From Pseudorhodobacter sp. E13 (GTDB lineage Bacteria; Pseudomonadota; Alphaproteobacteria; Rhodobacterales; Rhodobacteraceae), in assembly GCF_003991405.1 (NCBI RefSeq), contig NZ_RPEN01000159.1, positions 124,001-188,000 on the forward strand: 64,000 bases of DNA, written 5' to 3'. Position 1 is the stretch's first letter; every line of letters starts with the position of its first letter. Position numbers and translations under genes: made by a program. The notes under the pieces are model-generated. The model was given only the letters and a program-made list of their open reading frames with translations, made no database searches and had not been told where the DNA came from. Below are positions 36,479 through 44,872 of the stretch, piece after piece.

Positions 36479-37861
36479 ATGTCTGGCAAAATTCTCATTG
36501 TGGATGATGTTGCGACCAATCGCATCGTCTACAAAGTCAAGCTCGGCGCAGCTTGTTATGCCCCGTTGCTTGCAGCGGATGGCGCGGGCTGTCTGACGCT
36601 TGCAAAGCAGGAAAAGCCGGATCTGATTCTGTTGGATCTGGCGTTGCCCGATATGTCTGGCACCGAGGTGCTGCGCCGCCTGCGCGCAGACCCGGCAACC
36701 GCCGCCATTCCCGTCGTGGTGTTTTCATCGGAAGGCGGTCGCCAGGCCCGGATGGAGGCACTTGCCGCAGGGGCCGATGACTATCTGACCAAATCGGTGG
36801 ATGATCAGACCCTGATGGCGCGTCTGCGCAGCTTGCTGCGTGACCGCGAAGAAAGTCAGGGGCTGCATGGCGGGGGCGGTTCCATCCGCTCTTTGGGCTT
36901 TGCCGAACCTGCCTTGGGCTTTCACCTGCCCGGCACGATTGCCCTTGTCACCCAACGCCCCGAAACCGCCCTGCGCTGGCGCCGGGAACTGGGCGGGCAG
37001 GTGCCCGACAGTTTGCAGATGATCTCACGCGAGGCGGCTTTGGCCGAACCGGCCCTGTCACCAATGCCCGATGTCTTTGTCATCGAATGTGATGCACAAA
37101 ACCCGATGGCCGGGCTACGGCTGATGTCTGAACTGCGCTGCCGGACCCAAACGCGCCATGCCGCCATCTGCATCGTGCAAAGCGCCCCCGGACCCGGTGA
37201 TGCGGCCATGGCCTTTGATCTGGGCGCCAATGATGTGGTGACAGCCGAAGTGGACCCGCGCGAATTCGGCCTGCGCCTGTCGCGGCTTCTCAACCGCAAG
37301 CGCGAGGCGGACCGCATTCGCGCCTCTGTTCGTGACGGGTTGCGCCTTGCTTTGGTCGATCCGTTGACCGGGCTTTACAACCGCCGCTATGCCCTGAACC
37401 GCTTGGCCGAAATCGCAGGACAAGCGTGGGACAGCAAAACCCCCTACGCCGTGATGGTTCTGGATATCGACCGGTTCAAGGATGTGAATGACGGTTACGG
37501 CCATGCCTCTGGTGATGCGGTGCTGACAGAGGTCGCGCGCCGGATGGCTGCAAATGTGCGGGCGGGTGATATGGTCGCCCGTATCGGCGGTGAGGAATTC
37601 CTGATTGCCCTGCCAGAGACTGATCTGTCCATGGCCCGGCCCATTGCCGAACGGATTTGCCGCGCGATTGAGGGGATGCCTTTCGCCCTGCCCGGCTTTG
37701 CACCCTTGACCGTAACGGCCTCCATCGGGCTTGCGATCTGCAACAGTGGCACCGCCTGGCAACAGGAAGACGTGGCCGACGTGATTGACCGCGCAGACCG
37801 CGCCTTGTTGGTGGCCAAATCAGGCGGGCGCAACAAAGTAACCATCAGCAACGCCGCCTAA
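36479..37861 (+). CDS. pleD: PleD-type response regulator diguanylate cyclase
   Basis: Encodes 460 residues: REC1 (1-125) with phosphoacceptor Asp53 and Lys near 104; REC2 (about 150-270) degenerate at the acceptor (VFVIECD) and lysine; then a GGDEF domain with active site GGEEF (370-374) and inhibitory site RAGD (361-364) five residues ahead. This is the PleD layout, where phosphorylation dimerises the protein to make c-di-GMP with product inhibition. No cognate kinase is adjacent. Confidence 0.93.
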   Translation: MSGKILIVDDVATNRIVYKVKLGAACYAPLLAADGAGCLTLAKQEKPDLILLDLALPDMSGTEVLRRLRADPATAAIPVVVFSSEGGRQARMEALAAGADDYLTKSVDDQTLMARLRSLLRDREESQGLHGGGGSIRSLGFAEPALGFHLPGTIALVTQRPETALRWRRELGGQVPDSLQMISREAALAEPALSPMPDVFVIECDAQNPMAGLRLMSELRCRTQTRHAAICIVQSAPGPGDAAMAFDLGANDVVTAEVDPREFGLRLSRLLNRKREADRIRASVRDGLRLALVDPLTGLYNRRYALNRLAEIAGQAWDSKTPYAVMVLDIDRFKDVNDGYGHASGDAVLTEVARRMAANVRAGDMVARIGGEEFLIALPETDLSMARPIAERICRAIEGMPFALPGFAPLTVTASIGLAICNSGTAWQQEDVADVIDRADRALLVAKSGGRNKVTISNAA

Positions 37862-37902
37862 GGCACAGGGGCGGCCCCAGTAACGCGCACCCTCCGGCCA
37901 TG

Positions 37903-37926
37903 AAAAAGGCCGGATGATCCGGCCTT
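37903..37926 (-). terminator. Terminator of the ECF sigma module
   Basis: Minus strand: AAGGCCGG, 5-nt loop, CCGGCCTT, then T residues (37907-37903). It lies 55 nt past the stop of the CnrX-like gene and faces the end of pleD, so it may act in both directions. Confidence 0.7.
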
Positions 37927-37980
37927 CCGCACAACCTGAATGGAGCATCTGGGCAGGCCAATACCCCCGCCGCGCACCGC

Positions 37981-38508
37981 TTACTGGCGCGGCGGCTCTG
38001 GCTTGCGCTCTTTGCGGTCGCGGCGTTTCAGGCTGTTTTCCAGCCGGTCGGCAAAGGCCGCGCGCTCTGCTGCGGGCATCTTTTCCAGATGATCCAGAAT
38101 GATCGTCTGCCCCAGCGCCTGACGTTCGGCCATGCGCGCGGCCCCGGCTTCCAGATTGGCGCGCAGGGCGACGGCATCAAACGGCTCTTGCCGCAGCAAC
38201 TCCAGCACACGCTGCAAATCCTCGCGCATCTGCCGGCGATCGTCTCGGATATCGGGTTTCGCCTGACCATAGGCGCGGCGCAGCGCCTTGCGGTCCTGCT
38301 CATCCAGCGCTTCGGTAAAAAGCCCGAAGCCCACATCGCGCGCCGCGATCTCGGGGCGTTGCGGACCGAAGCGGCCCAAGGCCGCACCACCGACAACGCC
38401 CAGAACCGCAAGGTTCAGCGCCAGCGACACAAACAGCAAGGCCCGCCCCCATCGGAAGGGCGGCTTGCCAGAAGCCAAAGGCGCGTTGGGTTTGTTCGTT
38501 TCGTTCAT
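37981..38508 (-). CDS. CnrX/CpxP-like periplasmic sensor protein
   Basis: Encodes 175 residues: a short cytoplasmic N-terminus, one membrane helix (about 22-44), and a helical Arg/Glu-rich periplasmic domain typical of the heavy-metal sensor/CpxP-Spy superfamily. Metal-binding His residues of CnrX are not obvious, so the ligand is open. It is the last gene after the ECF sigma and the short membrane protein, with 3-nt spacing, and probably takes part in controlling that sigma factor. Confidence 0.7.
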   Translation of the reverse strand: MNETNKPNAPLASGKPPFRWGRALLFVSLALNLAVLGVVGGAALGRFGPQRPEIAARDVGFGLFTEALDEQDRKALRRAYGQAKPDIRDDRRQMREDLQRVLELLRQEPFDAVALRANLEAGAARMAERQALGQTIILDHLEKMPAAERAAFADRLENSLKRRDRKERKPEPPRQ

Positions 38509-38511
38509 ATC

Positions 38512-38865
38512 CTACCCTTCCGTCAGGAAGTCGTCGAAGGCGGGAAGCACATCCACCGTTTCATATATTGCATCATCGGCCCAAAGCACGTCGGTAAAGG
38601 AACTGACAGCCGTTGGCTGGGCAAAGCCAATCCAGACGCCAGCCAGCGTTGCCGTTGACAGCCCCGCCAACGCGCCCGCCCCGCCCAATGCCGTAAGGAT
38701 CGAGGACCAGAGGCTGACCCGCGCCACAGGTGCCCGCGTCACCACCGCCGCGCGCGGCAGATGCGCCTCGGCATCCGCCATCACCCGCGCCATCAGATCG
38801 GATGACACCGATGCCGGTTGGCGCTGCGCCACTGCGAAAAGATCGTCCAGATCGCTGTCATTCAT
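38512..38865 (-). CDS. Single-pass membrane protein, candidate anti-sigma factor
   Basis: Encodes 117 residues from the ATG at 38865, preceded by GGAAGG. An acidic cytoplasmic N-terminus (about 50 residues), one membrane helix (about 55-82) and a short acidic outer tail. The layout and position directly after the sigma gene match small anti-sigma factors such as CnrY. No zinc (ZAS) motif is visible. The role is inferred from position. Confidence 0.6.
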   Translation of the reverse strand: MNDSDLDDLFAVAQRQPASVSSDLMARVMADAEAHLPRAAVVTRAPVARVSLWSSILTALGGAGALAGLSTATLAGVWIGFAQPTAVSSFTDVLWADDAIYETVDVLPAFDDFLTEG

Positions 38866-38866
38866 T

Positions 38867-39466
38867 TCAGCTTCCTTCCTCATATCCCAATTCCGCCCGG
38901 CGCCCCGACAAAGCTGCGGCCAAAGCCCGCTTTCCCCGCGCCGTCAAACTTTCAACCGCTTCCACACCGATGTCCATCACCTCGGCAATCTCGGGGTTGG
39001 AGAACCCTTCGATATGCCGCAGCACAACGGCTTGGCGCTGGCGGTCTGGCAATGTGTCCAAGGCGGCATTCAGCGCCTTCATCCGGTCACTATCGACCAA
39101 TTCCGCCTCGGCGCTTTTGGCACCGTCTTCCACTTCGGGCGCGTCATCGAGACCAACTGCCCGGCGACGTTTCACCCCGCGCATGCGGTCGGTGCACAGA
39201 TTGGTCACCACCCGAAACAGCCAGGTTGACACCTTCGCCTCGCCCGGCCGCCATTCCGGCGCGATGCGCCACAGCCGCAACATGGCCTCTTGCGCCACAT
39301 CCTCGGCCTCGGCCCGATCACCGCCCAACATGCGCGCGGCATAGCCAAGCACACGCGGCAAATGGCGGGCCGCCAATTCCCGCGCAGCCGTGCCATCGCC
39401 ATTGGCGTAAAGCACCAACAAGGCGTCATCCGGCGCGTCTGAGGCGGTGTCGAAGGGCATTTGCAT
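38867..39466 (-). CDS. ECF-type RNA polymerase sigma factor
   Basis: Encodes 199 residues with region 2 (EAEDVAQEAMLRLWRIA and STWLFRVVTNLC) and region 4 (LPDRQRQAVVLRHIEGFSN followed by a helix-turn-helix). This is an extracytoplasmic-function sigma factor. It heads a coupled run with the candidate anti-sigma and the CnrX-like protein. The EF-hand gene lies just upstream, separated by a hairpin. Confidence 0.92.
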   Translation of the reverse strand: MQMPFDTASDAPDDALLVLYANGDGTAARELAARHLPRVLGYAARMLGGDRAEAEDVAQEAMLRLWRIAPEWRPGEAKVSTWLFRVVTNLCTDRMRGVKRRRAVGLDDAPEVEDGAKSAEAELVDSDRMKALNAALDTLPDRQRQAVVLRHIEGFSNPEIAEVMDIGVEAVESLTARGKRALAAALSGRRAELGYEEGS

Positions 39467-39512
39467 CCTATCGCACTAACGATACATCATTCTAACTTCA
39501 ATTCGGATTGTC

Positions 39513-39548
39513 TGGCCCCCGCCCGCAAACGGGGCAAAGCGGGGGCCA
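39513..39548 (-). terminator. Hairpin downstream of the EF-hand gene
   Basis: TGGCCCCCGC and GCGGGGGCCA form a perfect 10-bp stem with a 16-nt loop, 10 nt past the EF-hand stop. It lacks a T-tract, so it may be a weak terminator or a 3' stabilising structure before the sigma gene. Confidence 0.55.
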
Positions 39549-39557
39549 AACCATGGC

Positions 39558-40088
39558 TTATTTATCGTCGCGGTTGTGCTTGCGCTTGCCCTTGTCGCCG
39601 CGCTTGCCGTCACGTTTGCCGTCGCGCTTGCCCATCTTTTCCTTGGCCGCATCCGCTTCGGCCTTGGAAATGGCACCGTCATCATCGGTGTCGATGCGGT
39701 CAAACATCCGGTCCCCGCGATCTTCCGGTGCCGTCATTTCCGCGACCGACAGCACGCCGTCCTTGTTGGTGTCCTGACGTTCGATCATGCGCTTGGCCAT
39801 AGCGGCCTCGCGGGCTTCATCCTGCATCTTCCGGCCTGCGATCAACTCGGCTTCGGACAGATTGCCATCCTTGTCGGTATCCATCGCTGCCACTTGTGCG
39901 GCGCGGAAGGCGGCGATTTCTTCTTTCGTCACCTTGCCATCAGCGTTGCCGTCCATCTCTTCGAAGGCGGGCATCATCGCGCCCCGGTCCCCGCCGCGCG
40001 GGCCCATTTCGGCATTGGCAACGGTCGAGAAGCTGGCAGCGACCATGGCGGCCAAGGTTACAGCGGTCAAAACTGTTTTCGTTTTCAT
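39558..40088 (-). CDS. Secreted EF-hand protein with four canonical calcium loops
   Basis: Encodes 176 residues: signal peptide (MKTKTVLTAVTLAAMVAAS, cleavage near ANA), then four 12-residue EF loops, DGNADGKVTKEE, DTDKDGNLSEAE, DTNKDGVLSVAE and DTDDDGAISKAE. All keep Asp at position 1 and Glu at position 12. The C-terminus is a strongly basic KRDGKRDGKR-type tail. Calcium binding outside the cytoplasm is likely; a partner is unknown. It is upstream of the ECF sigma on the same strand. Confidence 0.88.
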   Translation of the reverse strand: MKTKTVLTAVTLAAMVAASFSTVANAEMGPRGGDRGAMMPAFEEMDGNADGKVTKEEIAAFRAAQVAAMDTDKDGNLSEAELIAGRKMQDEAREAAMAKRMIERQDTNKDGVLSVAEMTAPEDRGDRMFDRIDTDDDGAISKAEADAAKEKMGKRDGKRDGKRGDKGKRKHNRDDK

Positions 40089-40302
40089 CTTGTATTTCCT
40101 GTCTGCTCTGAAAGGCCTGTTTGCCTTCCTTCATGCTTCTCAAACGCGGCTTGGCGGGGTTTCCGTCGCCAGAGGGTAAAGTTTTTTGCGACATCCCGCC
40201 GCAAGGCAGAACTTGGCCTCTACTTTTCGGGCAAGACAGGCTATGAGGGGCCTTTGCAGATGGGGTGCCGGTCCGTCCGCACCGCAATGACAGGACGACG
40301 CG

Positions 40303-40695
40303 ATGACCGATCAGACCATAGACCTTGAAGAAGAGCGCCCGGTGGGCGAGGCTTTGCGCCGGGGCTGGCGCTGCCGTTGCCCGAACTGTGGGCAAGGGCC
40401 GCTGCTGCGCGGTTATCTGACGGTGCGCGGCAGTTGCGCTGTCTGCAACGAGGATTTCTCGCCCCAGCGCGCCGATGATGGCCCGGCCTATCTGACGATT
40501 CTGATCGTCGGGCATCTGATGGCCCCGTTGATCCTGTGGGTCTTTACCACCTACCGCCCGGACCCATGGGTGCTGGCCTCGGTGTTTTCGGTGGGCACGG
40601 TGGCCTTGTCGCTGTTCTTGTTGCCACGGCTCAAGGGCATGGTGGTGGCGATGCAATGGGCGCGCCGCATGCATGGGTTTGGCAAGCGTGGCTGA
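40303..40695 (+). CDS. DUF983 family membrane protein
   Basis: Encodes 130 residues. A zinc-ribbon-like CRCPNCG and a CAVCNEDF pair precede two membrane helices, the arrangement of DUF983. The function is unknown. Its end overlaps the start of the NUDIX gene by up to 23 nt. Confidence 0.85.
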   Translation: MTDQTIDLEEERPVGEALRRGWRCRCPNCGQGPLLRGYLTVRGSCAVCNEDFSPQRADDGPAYLTILIVGHLMAPLILWVFTTYRPDPWVLASVFSVGTVALSLFLLPRLKGMVVAMQWARRMHGFGKRG

Positions 40696-41389
40696 AACCG
40701 CAGCCCCTGTGGTGGATAAAACCGCCATCCGCCATGCCGCCACCATTGTTCTGTGGCGCAGCGGCGCGCAGGGGCAGGCGCAGGTTCTGATGGGGCAACG
40801 CGGCGCGGCTGCCGCTTTCATGCCGTCGAAATATGTGTTCCCCGGCGGCGCGGTGGACCCGGCCGATGCCGACGTCACCTTGGCCGATACCCTGCCCGCC
40901 GCAACCCGCGCCCAGCTTGCCATGGATGCCACGATCGCGCCCGAAACGCTCGCCGCCGCCGCGATCCGCGAGCTTTGGGAGGAAACCGGCCTTGCCCTCG
41001 GCCTCCCCGGCACCTGGCCCTCCCCCCCCGCGGATGAGGGGCATGATTGGGCTGGGTTTGCCGCGCGCGGTTTGCTGCCTTCAGCGCAGCATTTGCATTT
41101 CATCTTCCGCGCCATCACCCCACCGGGTCGCCCTCGCCGCTTTGACGCGCGGTTTTTTCTGGTGCCTGCCGATGCCGTTGCCGGGGATGTGAATGATTTC
41201 AGCGCCGCCTCTGATGAACTGTCGCATCTGCATTGGATTGATCTGGCCGAAACCCGCAGCCTCGATCTGCCCTTCATCACCGAAGTGGTCTTGGCCGAAG
41301 TGGCCGCCGTTCTGGCCGATACCAGCACCGCCGGCGTGCCGTTCTTTGACAATTCCGGCCCGCGCCCCTTGTTCCGCCGCCTTGGCTGA
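40673..41389 (+). CDS. NUDIX hydrolase with an extended Nudix box (NUDT19-like)
   Basis: Encodes 238 residues from 40673, or 233 from a GTG at 40688. The catalytic helix is AIRELWEETGL, but the Gly-rich first part of the box (VFPGGAVDPADAD) lies more than 40 residues upstream. Such an insertion is known in eukaryotic NUDT19-type CoA diphosphatases and related bacterial proteins, so a CoA or nucleoside-diphosphate substrate is plausible but not proven. It overlaps the DUF983 gene. Confidence 0.83.
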   Translation: MGLASVAETAAPVVDKTAIRHAATIVLWRSGAQGQAQVLMGQRGAAAAFMPSKYVFPGGAVDPADADVTLADTLPAATRAQLAMDATIAPETLAAAAIRELWEETGLALGLPGTWPSPPADEGHDWAGFAARGLLPSAQHLHFIFRAITPPGRPRRFDARFFLVPADAVAGDVNDFSAASDELSHLHWIDLAETRSLDLPFITEVVLAEVAAVLADTSTAGVPFFDNSGPRPLFRRLG

Positions 41390-41394
41390 ACCGG

Positions 41395-42291
41395 TCAGGC
41401 CAAAGCCACGATCAGGATGATCGACAGGGCCAGCAGGCCCATTCCCACCACCTCACGCGGTTTCGGCTTTTCGCCAAAAACCAGCATCGACACGAGGATG
41501 GAGAAGATAAGCTCCACCTGCCCGACCGATCGCACATAGGCCGCGTTTTGCAGCGCAAAAGCCGTGAACCAACCCAGCGAGCCCAGAACCCCCGTCACCC
41601 CCACCGGCAACACCGCCCGCCAAGCTGCCAGAACGCGCGTCAACTCCCCCGCTTCGCGCCAGCGCAGCCACAGCACCATGACAAAGGTTTGAAACGCGGT
41701 CACACAAGCCAGCGTCAGCAGGGCGCGGAACAGCGGGTCGGCATTCGCCACCTCCAGCGTTGCCCCGCGATACCCAATCGCCGAAGCCCCAAACAGCGCC
41801 CCCGCCATCAGGCCCAACACCGTGGCCCGGTTGAAAATCTTGCCCGCCACCCAGCCTTCGGGCGGGCGCGACAGCAGCAAAACCCCCGCCAACCCGATCA
41901 GGATCGCGACAATCCCCATGCCCGAGACGGCCTCGGCCAGAAACACCGCCGAAAACAGCGCGACTTGCACGGTTTCGGTTTTGGTAAAAGCGATGCCCAC
42001 GGCAAAGCTACGTTCGGAAAACAAGGCAACGGTGCAAAAAGTGGCGATGATCTGCGCTACCCCGCCCGCCGCAGCAAAGCCCCAGAACACCGGGCCAAGC
42101 GGCGGCAGCGCATAGCCGCGCGTGGCCATCAACACCGCCACCCCGGCACAGGCCAAGGGCACCGCGAACAAAAACCGCGAAAATGTGGCCCCACCGGTTG
42201 AAAGCCCAAGCCCTTTCAACCGTTTTTGCAGCATGAATCGGATGGTCTGCACCGCAGCCGCCGCGATGGTGGCGATAACCCAAAGTTCCAT
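41395..42291 (-). CDS. EamA/DMT-family transporter
   Basis: Encodes 298 residues from the ATG at 42291, with about ten hydrophobic segments in two homologous halves, and a C-terminal VGQVELIFSILVSMLVFGEKP, typical of drug/metabolite transporters. The substrate is unknown. It is 20 nt downstream of the desaturase gene on the same strand. Confidence 0.88.
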   Translation of the reverse strand: MELWVIATIAAAAVQTIRFMLQKRLKGLGLSTGGATFSRFLFAVPLACAGVAVLMATRGYALPPLGPVFWGFAAAGGVAQIIATFCTVALFSERSFAVGIAFTKTETVQVALFSAVFLAEAVSGMGIVAILIGLAGVLLLSRPPEGWVAGKIFNRATVLGLMAGALFGASAIGYRGATLEVANADPLFRALLTLACVTAFQTFVMVLWLRWREAGELTRVLAAWRAVLPVGVTGVLGSLGWFTAFALQNAAYVRSVGQVELIFSILVSMLVFGEKPKPREVVGMGLLALSIILIVALA

Positions 42292-42311
42292 GCGCCCTGA
42301 TGGCACGCGCC

Positions 42312-43238
42312 CTAACGGCTGTCGAGCGGTTCCGCGCAGCCAGTCGGATAAAGCGGATGCGGCACCGGGTCTTTGGCCCGCAACAGATGCGCCCGGAACA
42401 CCGCGCCATAGCCGGAATAGGCGTATCCGTCATTGCCCGCCAGAAACTCGGCCCGCCGCGCGGCATAGATCCGGGGCAGATGATACCACGGCACCCCCGG
42501 ATGGCAGTGATGCACTGAGTGAAGATTATTGTTCAGAAACAACAGCGACAGCGGGCCACGATCTTCGACCACCACAGTCCGGGCGCGGGCCACCTCATGC
42601 GCGCGATGTTCCAGAAAGGTGCGGATTTTCAGGATGGCATGGCCCAGATAGGCCGCCAGCAGATAGGCCCAGAGCGGCATCGCCGCCCACCAAAGCCACA
42701 GCACCACCGGAACCAGCCCCAGCGCGTGCAAGGCCCAATCCCGTCGCACCCCCGGCGCATTGGCGCGAACCAGCCGCGCCTCGGTCAGCAGCCAAAGCGT
42801 ATTGCCGATGATCGGCCCCAGAACCACGCGGCCCAGAAGCGTGTTATTGGCCCGAAACAGCGCCTGCACCGGGCGCGGCAAACCCGCCCAGACTGCGGGG
42901 TCGAAATAATTGCTTTCAGGGTCGTCATAAGGGTCGGTCAAGGCCGGATCATTGTGATGTGCCAGATGCGTATCGCGAAACCGCCCGTAAGGCACCGTCA
43001 GGGTCAGCGCCGGGCTGACCAAAGCCTCATTCAGCCATTTGATGCGGAACGGGTGGCCATGCAGCGCTTCATGCTGAAGCGAGGAAAACTGCGTGATCGC
43101 AACCCCGGTCAGCACGATCCCCAGAACCGGGCTTGCGCCATAGGCCAGCGTGGTCCCAACACCCCAAAGCGCATAGGTCGCCAGCAGAAGCAGCAGCGTT
43201 TGCCATTCAACCCGCGCGATCTGGATGCGGTCAGACAT
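42312..43238 (-). CDS. Membrane fatty acid desaturase-like protein
   Basis: Encodes 308 residues from the ATG at 43238. The three histidine boxes of the di-iron membrane desaturase/hydroxylase family are HEALHG (56-61), HLAHH (91-95) and HSVHH (240-244), between membrane helices. It probably modifies fatty acyl chains or a related lipid. It overlaps the DUF2061 gene by 8 nt and faces the XRE regulator gene. Confidence 0.88.
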   Translation of the reverse strand: MSDRIQIARVEWQTLLLLLATYALWGVGTTLAYGASPVLGIVLTGVAITQFSSLQHEALHGHPFRIKWLNEALVSPALTLTVPYGRFRDTHLAHHNDPALTDPYDDPESNYFDPAVWAGLPRPVQALFRANNTLLGRVVLGPIIGNTLWLLTEARLVRANAPGVRRDWALHALGLVPVVLWLWWAAMPLWAYLLAAYLGHAILKIRTFLEHRAHEVARARTVVVEDRGPLSLLFLNNNLHSVHHCHPGVPWYHLPRIYAARRAEFLAGNDGYAYSGYGAVFRAHLLRAKDPVPHPLYPTGCAEPLDSR

Positions 43239-43440
43239 GCTTGCCCCAACCGATCCGCGCCCAAAGCCGCTCATAGGCAATATAGGCCACAAAGCCGACC
43301 GCCATATTCGCAAGCGCCAGCCCACCCGCCAGCCCCGCCGACCCGGTAACGGCCCAGCCGATCACCAGCATCGACAACAGGCCAACCGCTTGCCAGACCA
43401 AAGCTTTTACCACACTGCGACGACGGCTTTCCATGCGCAC
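43231..43440 (-). CDS. DUF2061 family two-helix membrane protein
   Basis: Encodes 69 residues with a basic N-terminus (MRMESRRRSVVKALVWQ) and two membrane helices, ending in IAYERLWARIGWGK, the DUF2061 pattern. The function is unknown. It overlaps the start of the desaturase by 8 nt, so the two are coupled. Confidence 0.8.
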   Translation of the reverse strand: MRMESRRRSVVKALVWQAVGLLSMLVIGWAVTGSAGLAGGLALANMAVGFVAYIAYERLWARIGWGKHV

Positions 43441-43535
43441 TCCTTCACCTTGCGAAAAGGATTAGCGCCGCCCCAATTGGTGCGGTAGTCTGGATATGCG
43501 CAATGTTTATGGAACAATGTTGAGTTTAGTCACCA

Positions 43536-44384
43536 ATGCAGAATAAAAACACTCGCGCCCAGATGTTTCGCGACCGGTTAGAGGCAGGGATGACCACCGC
43601 CGCACTGTCGCAGGCGCGTTTGGCGCGTCTGGTGGGGGTGGACCGGTCTACCATCTCGCAGCTTTTGGCCAAGGGCAGCACCCGCCTGCCCAATGCGCAA
43701 CTGGCCGCTGAATGTGCCACCGCCCTGCAAGTCAGCGCCGATTGGTTGCTGGGCCTGACCGACCGTCCCGAAATGGGGGCGGAACTGCTGGCCGCCTCGC
43801 TGGCCATGACCGAGGCCCCGCGCGCGCTGGTGGATGAACAGATCTTCAATTGGCACCGAGAGGCGGCGGGCTACAAAATCCGCCATGTGCCCGCCACCCT
43901 GCCCGATATGCTGAAAACCGATGCCATGCTGCGCTGGGAATATGACCCGCATCTGGGCAAAAGCACCGAACAAGCCATCGGTGCCTCGCAGGACCGTCTG
44001 GAATGGATGCGGGCCTCCCGCTCGGATTACGAGATCGCCTTGCCGCTGCATGAACTGGCCGCCTTTGCGCAGGCAAGCGGGTATTACCACGGTTTGCCGC
44101 CGGACCTGCGGCGCGCGCAACTGGACCATCTGATCACGCTGACCGATCAGCTTTACCCCTCGCTCCGGCTGTATCTGTTCGATGCGCGGCGCGTGTATTC
44201 GGCCCCGGTCACAGTGTTCGGCCCGCTGTTGGCGGTGATCTATCTGGGCCGCCACTATATCGCCTTTCGCGATTCCATCCGGGTGGACAGCCTGACACAG
44301 CATTTCGACTGGCTGGTGCGCGAGGCGGCCTTGGGCGCGCGGGATGTCACGGCGCATCTGCGCCATCTGCGATCAACCCTTTAG
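43536..44384 (+). CDS. XRE-family transcriptional regulator with large effector-like domain
   Basis: Encodes 282 residues: an N-terminal helix-turn-helix (about 21-75, LARLVGVDRSTISQLLAKGS) and a C-terminal domain of about 200 residues with no recognised motif. It is divergent from the DUF2061-desaturase genes across 95 nt, so it probably controls them. A lipid or small-molecule ligand is possible. Confidence 0.82.
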   Translation: MQNKNTRAQMFRDRLEAGMTTAALSQARLARLVGVDRSTISQLLAKGSTRLPNAQLAAECATALQVSADWLLGLTDRPEMGAELLAASLAMTEAPRALVDEQIFNWHREAAGYKIRHVPATLPDMLKTDAMLRWEYDPHLGKSTEQAIGASQDRLEWMRASRSDYEIALPLHELAAFAQASGYYHGLPPDLRRAQLDHLITLTDQLYPSLRLYLFDARRVYSAPVTVFGPLLAVIYLGRHYIAFRDSIRVDSLTQHFDWLVREAALGARDVTAHLRHLRSTL

Positions 44385-44872
44385 CGCAAGCGCGCCAAGG
44401 CATAGCCGTTCCACTCCAACACCTCGCGCGCGGCGCGCAACCGGTCGGAGGGCAAGGGGCCATCGCGGTTCAGGATAAAACCGAACCGCCCCGAAGGCGT
44501 GCCGATGACCAGCGTGCGATAGCCGACATCCGCCCAGATCACCCACCACGGCTCGCCGCTGGGGGCGGCAAAACGGCCCGGCCCCGTGGCCCGCAAAGCC
44601 CCGTTGAAGGGCGTGGGCACCCCGTTCAGGCACAGCCGCGCCCGAATCTGCAACCCGCTGGCCGTCTGGTTGATCTCGGCCCCGCCCGGTTTGCAGGCGG
44701 GGGCATCGGCGGCAGCAAATTCCGCAACCTGCACCCAGCGCCCGTCAAGCCGCGCATTGTCCAGCACCGCGTTGGAATAAATCTGCGTTGACGGATCGCG
44801 AAACCCTGCAATCGGCGCGGGTGATTTGGCGACACAACCTGCCAGTAAAACCAGCGCGATCAATCGATACAT
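44381..44872 (-). CDS. Lipocalin-like outer-membrane lipoprotein (Blc-like)
   Basis: Encodes 163 residues from the ATG at 44872. A lipobox LLAGC places the lipidated Cys at 13. GRWVQVAEF is the lipocalin GxW motif; two further Cys could form a disulfide. Bacterial lipocalins bind hydrophobic molecules at the outer membrane. It overlaps the next upstream lipoprotein gene by 13 nt. Confidence 0.8.
   Translation of the reverse strand: MYRLIALVLLAGCVAKSPAPIAGFRDPSTQIYSNAVLDNARLDGRWVQVAEFAAADAPACKPGGAEINQTASGLQIRARLCLNGVPTPFNGALRATGPGRFAAPSGEPWWVIWADVGYRTLVIGTPSGRFGFILNRDGPLPSDRLRAAREVLEWNGYALARLR

Noticed and set aside
40089-40302. ECF-type promoter (GGAAA...CGTT) upstream of the EF-hand gene
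   Set aside because: A GGAAA and a CGTT occur on the minus strand but are only about 13 nt apart, short of the usual 16-17 nt.
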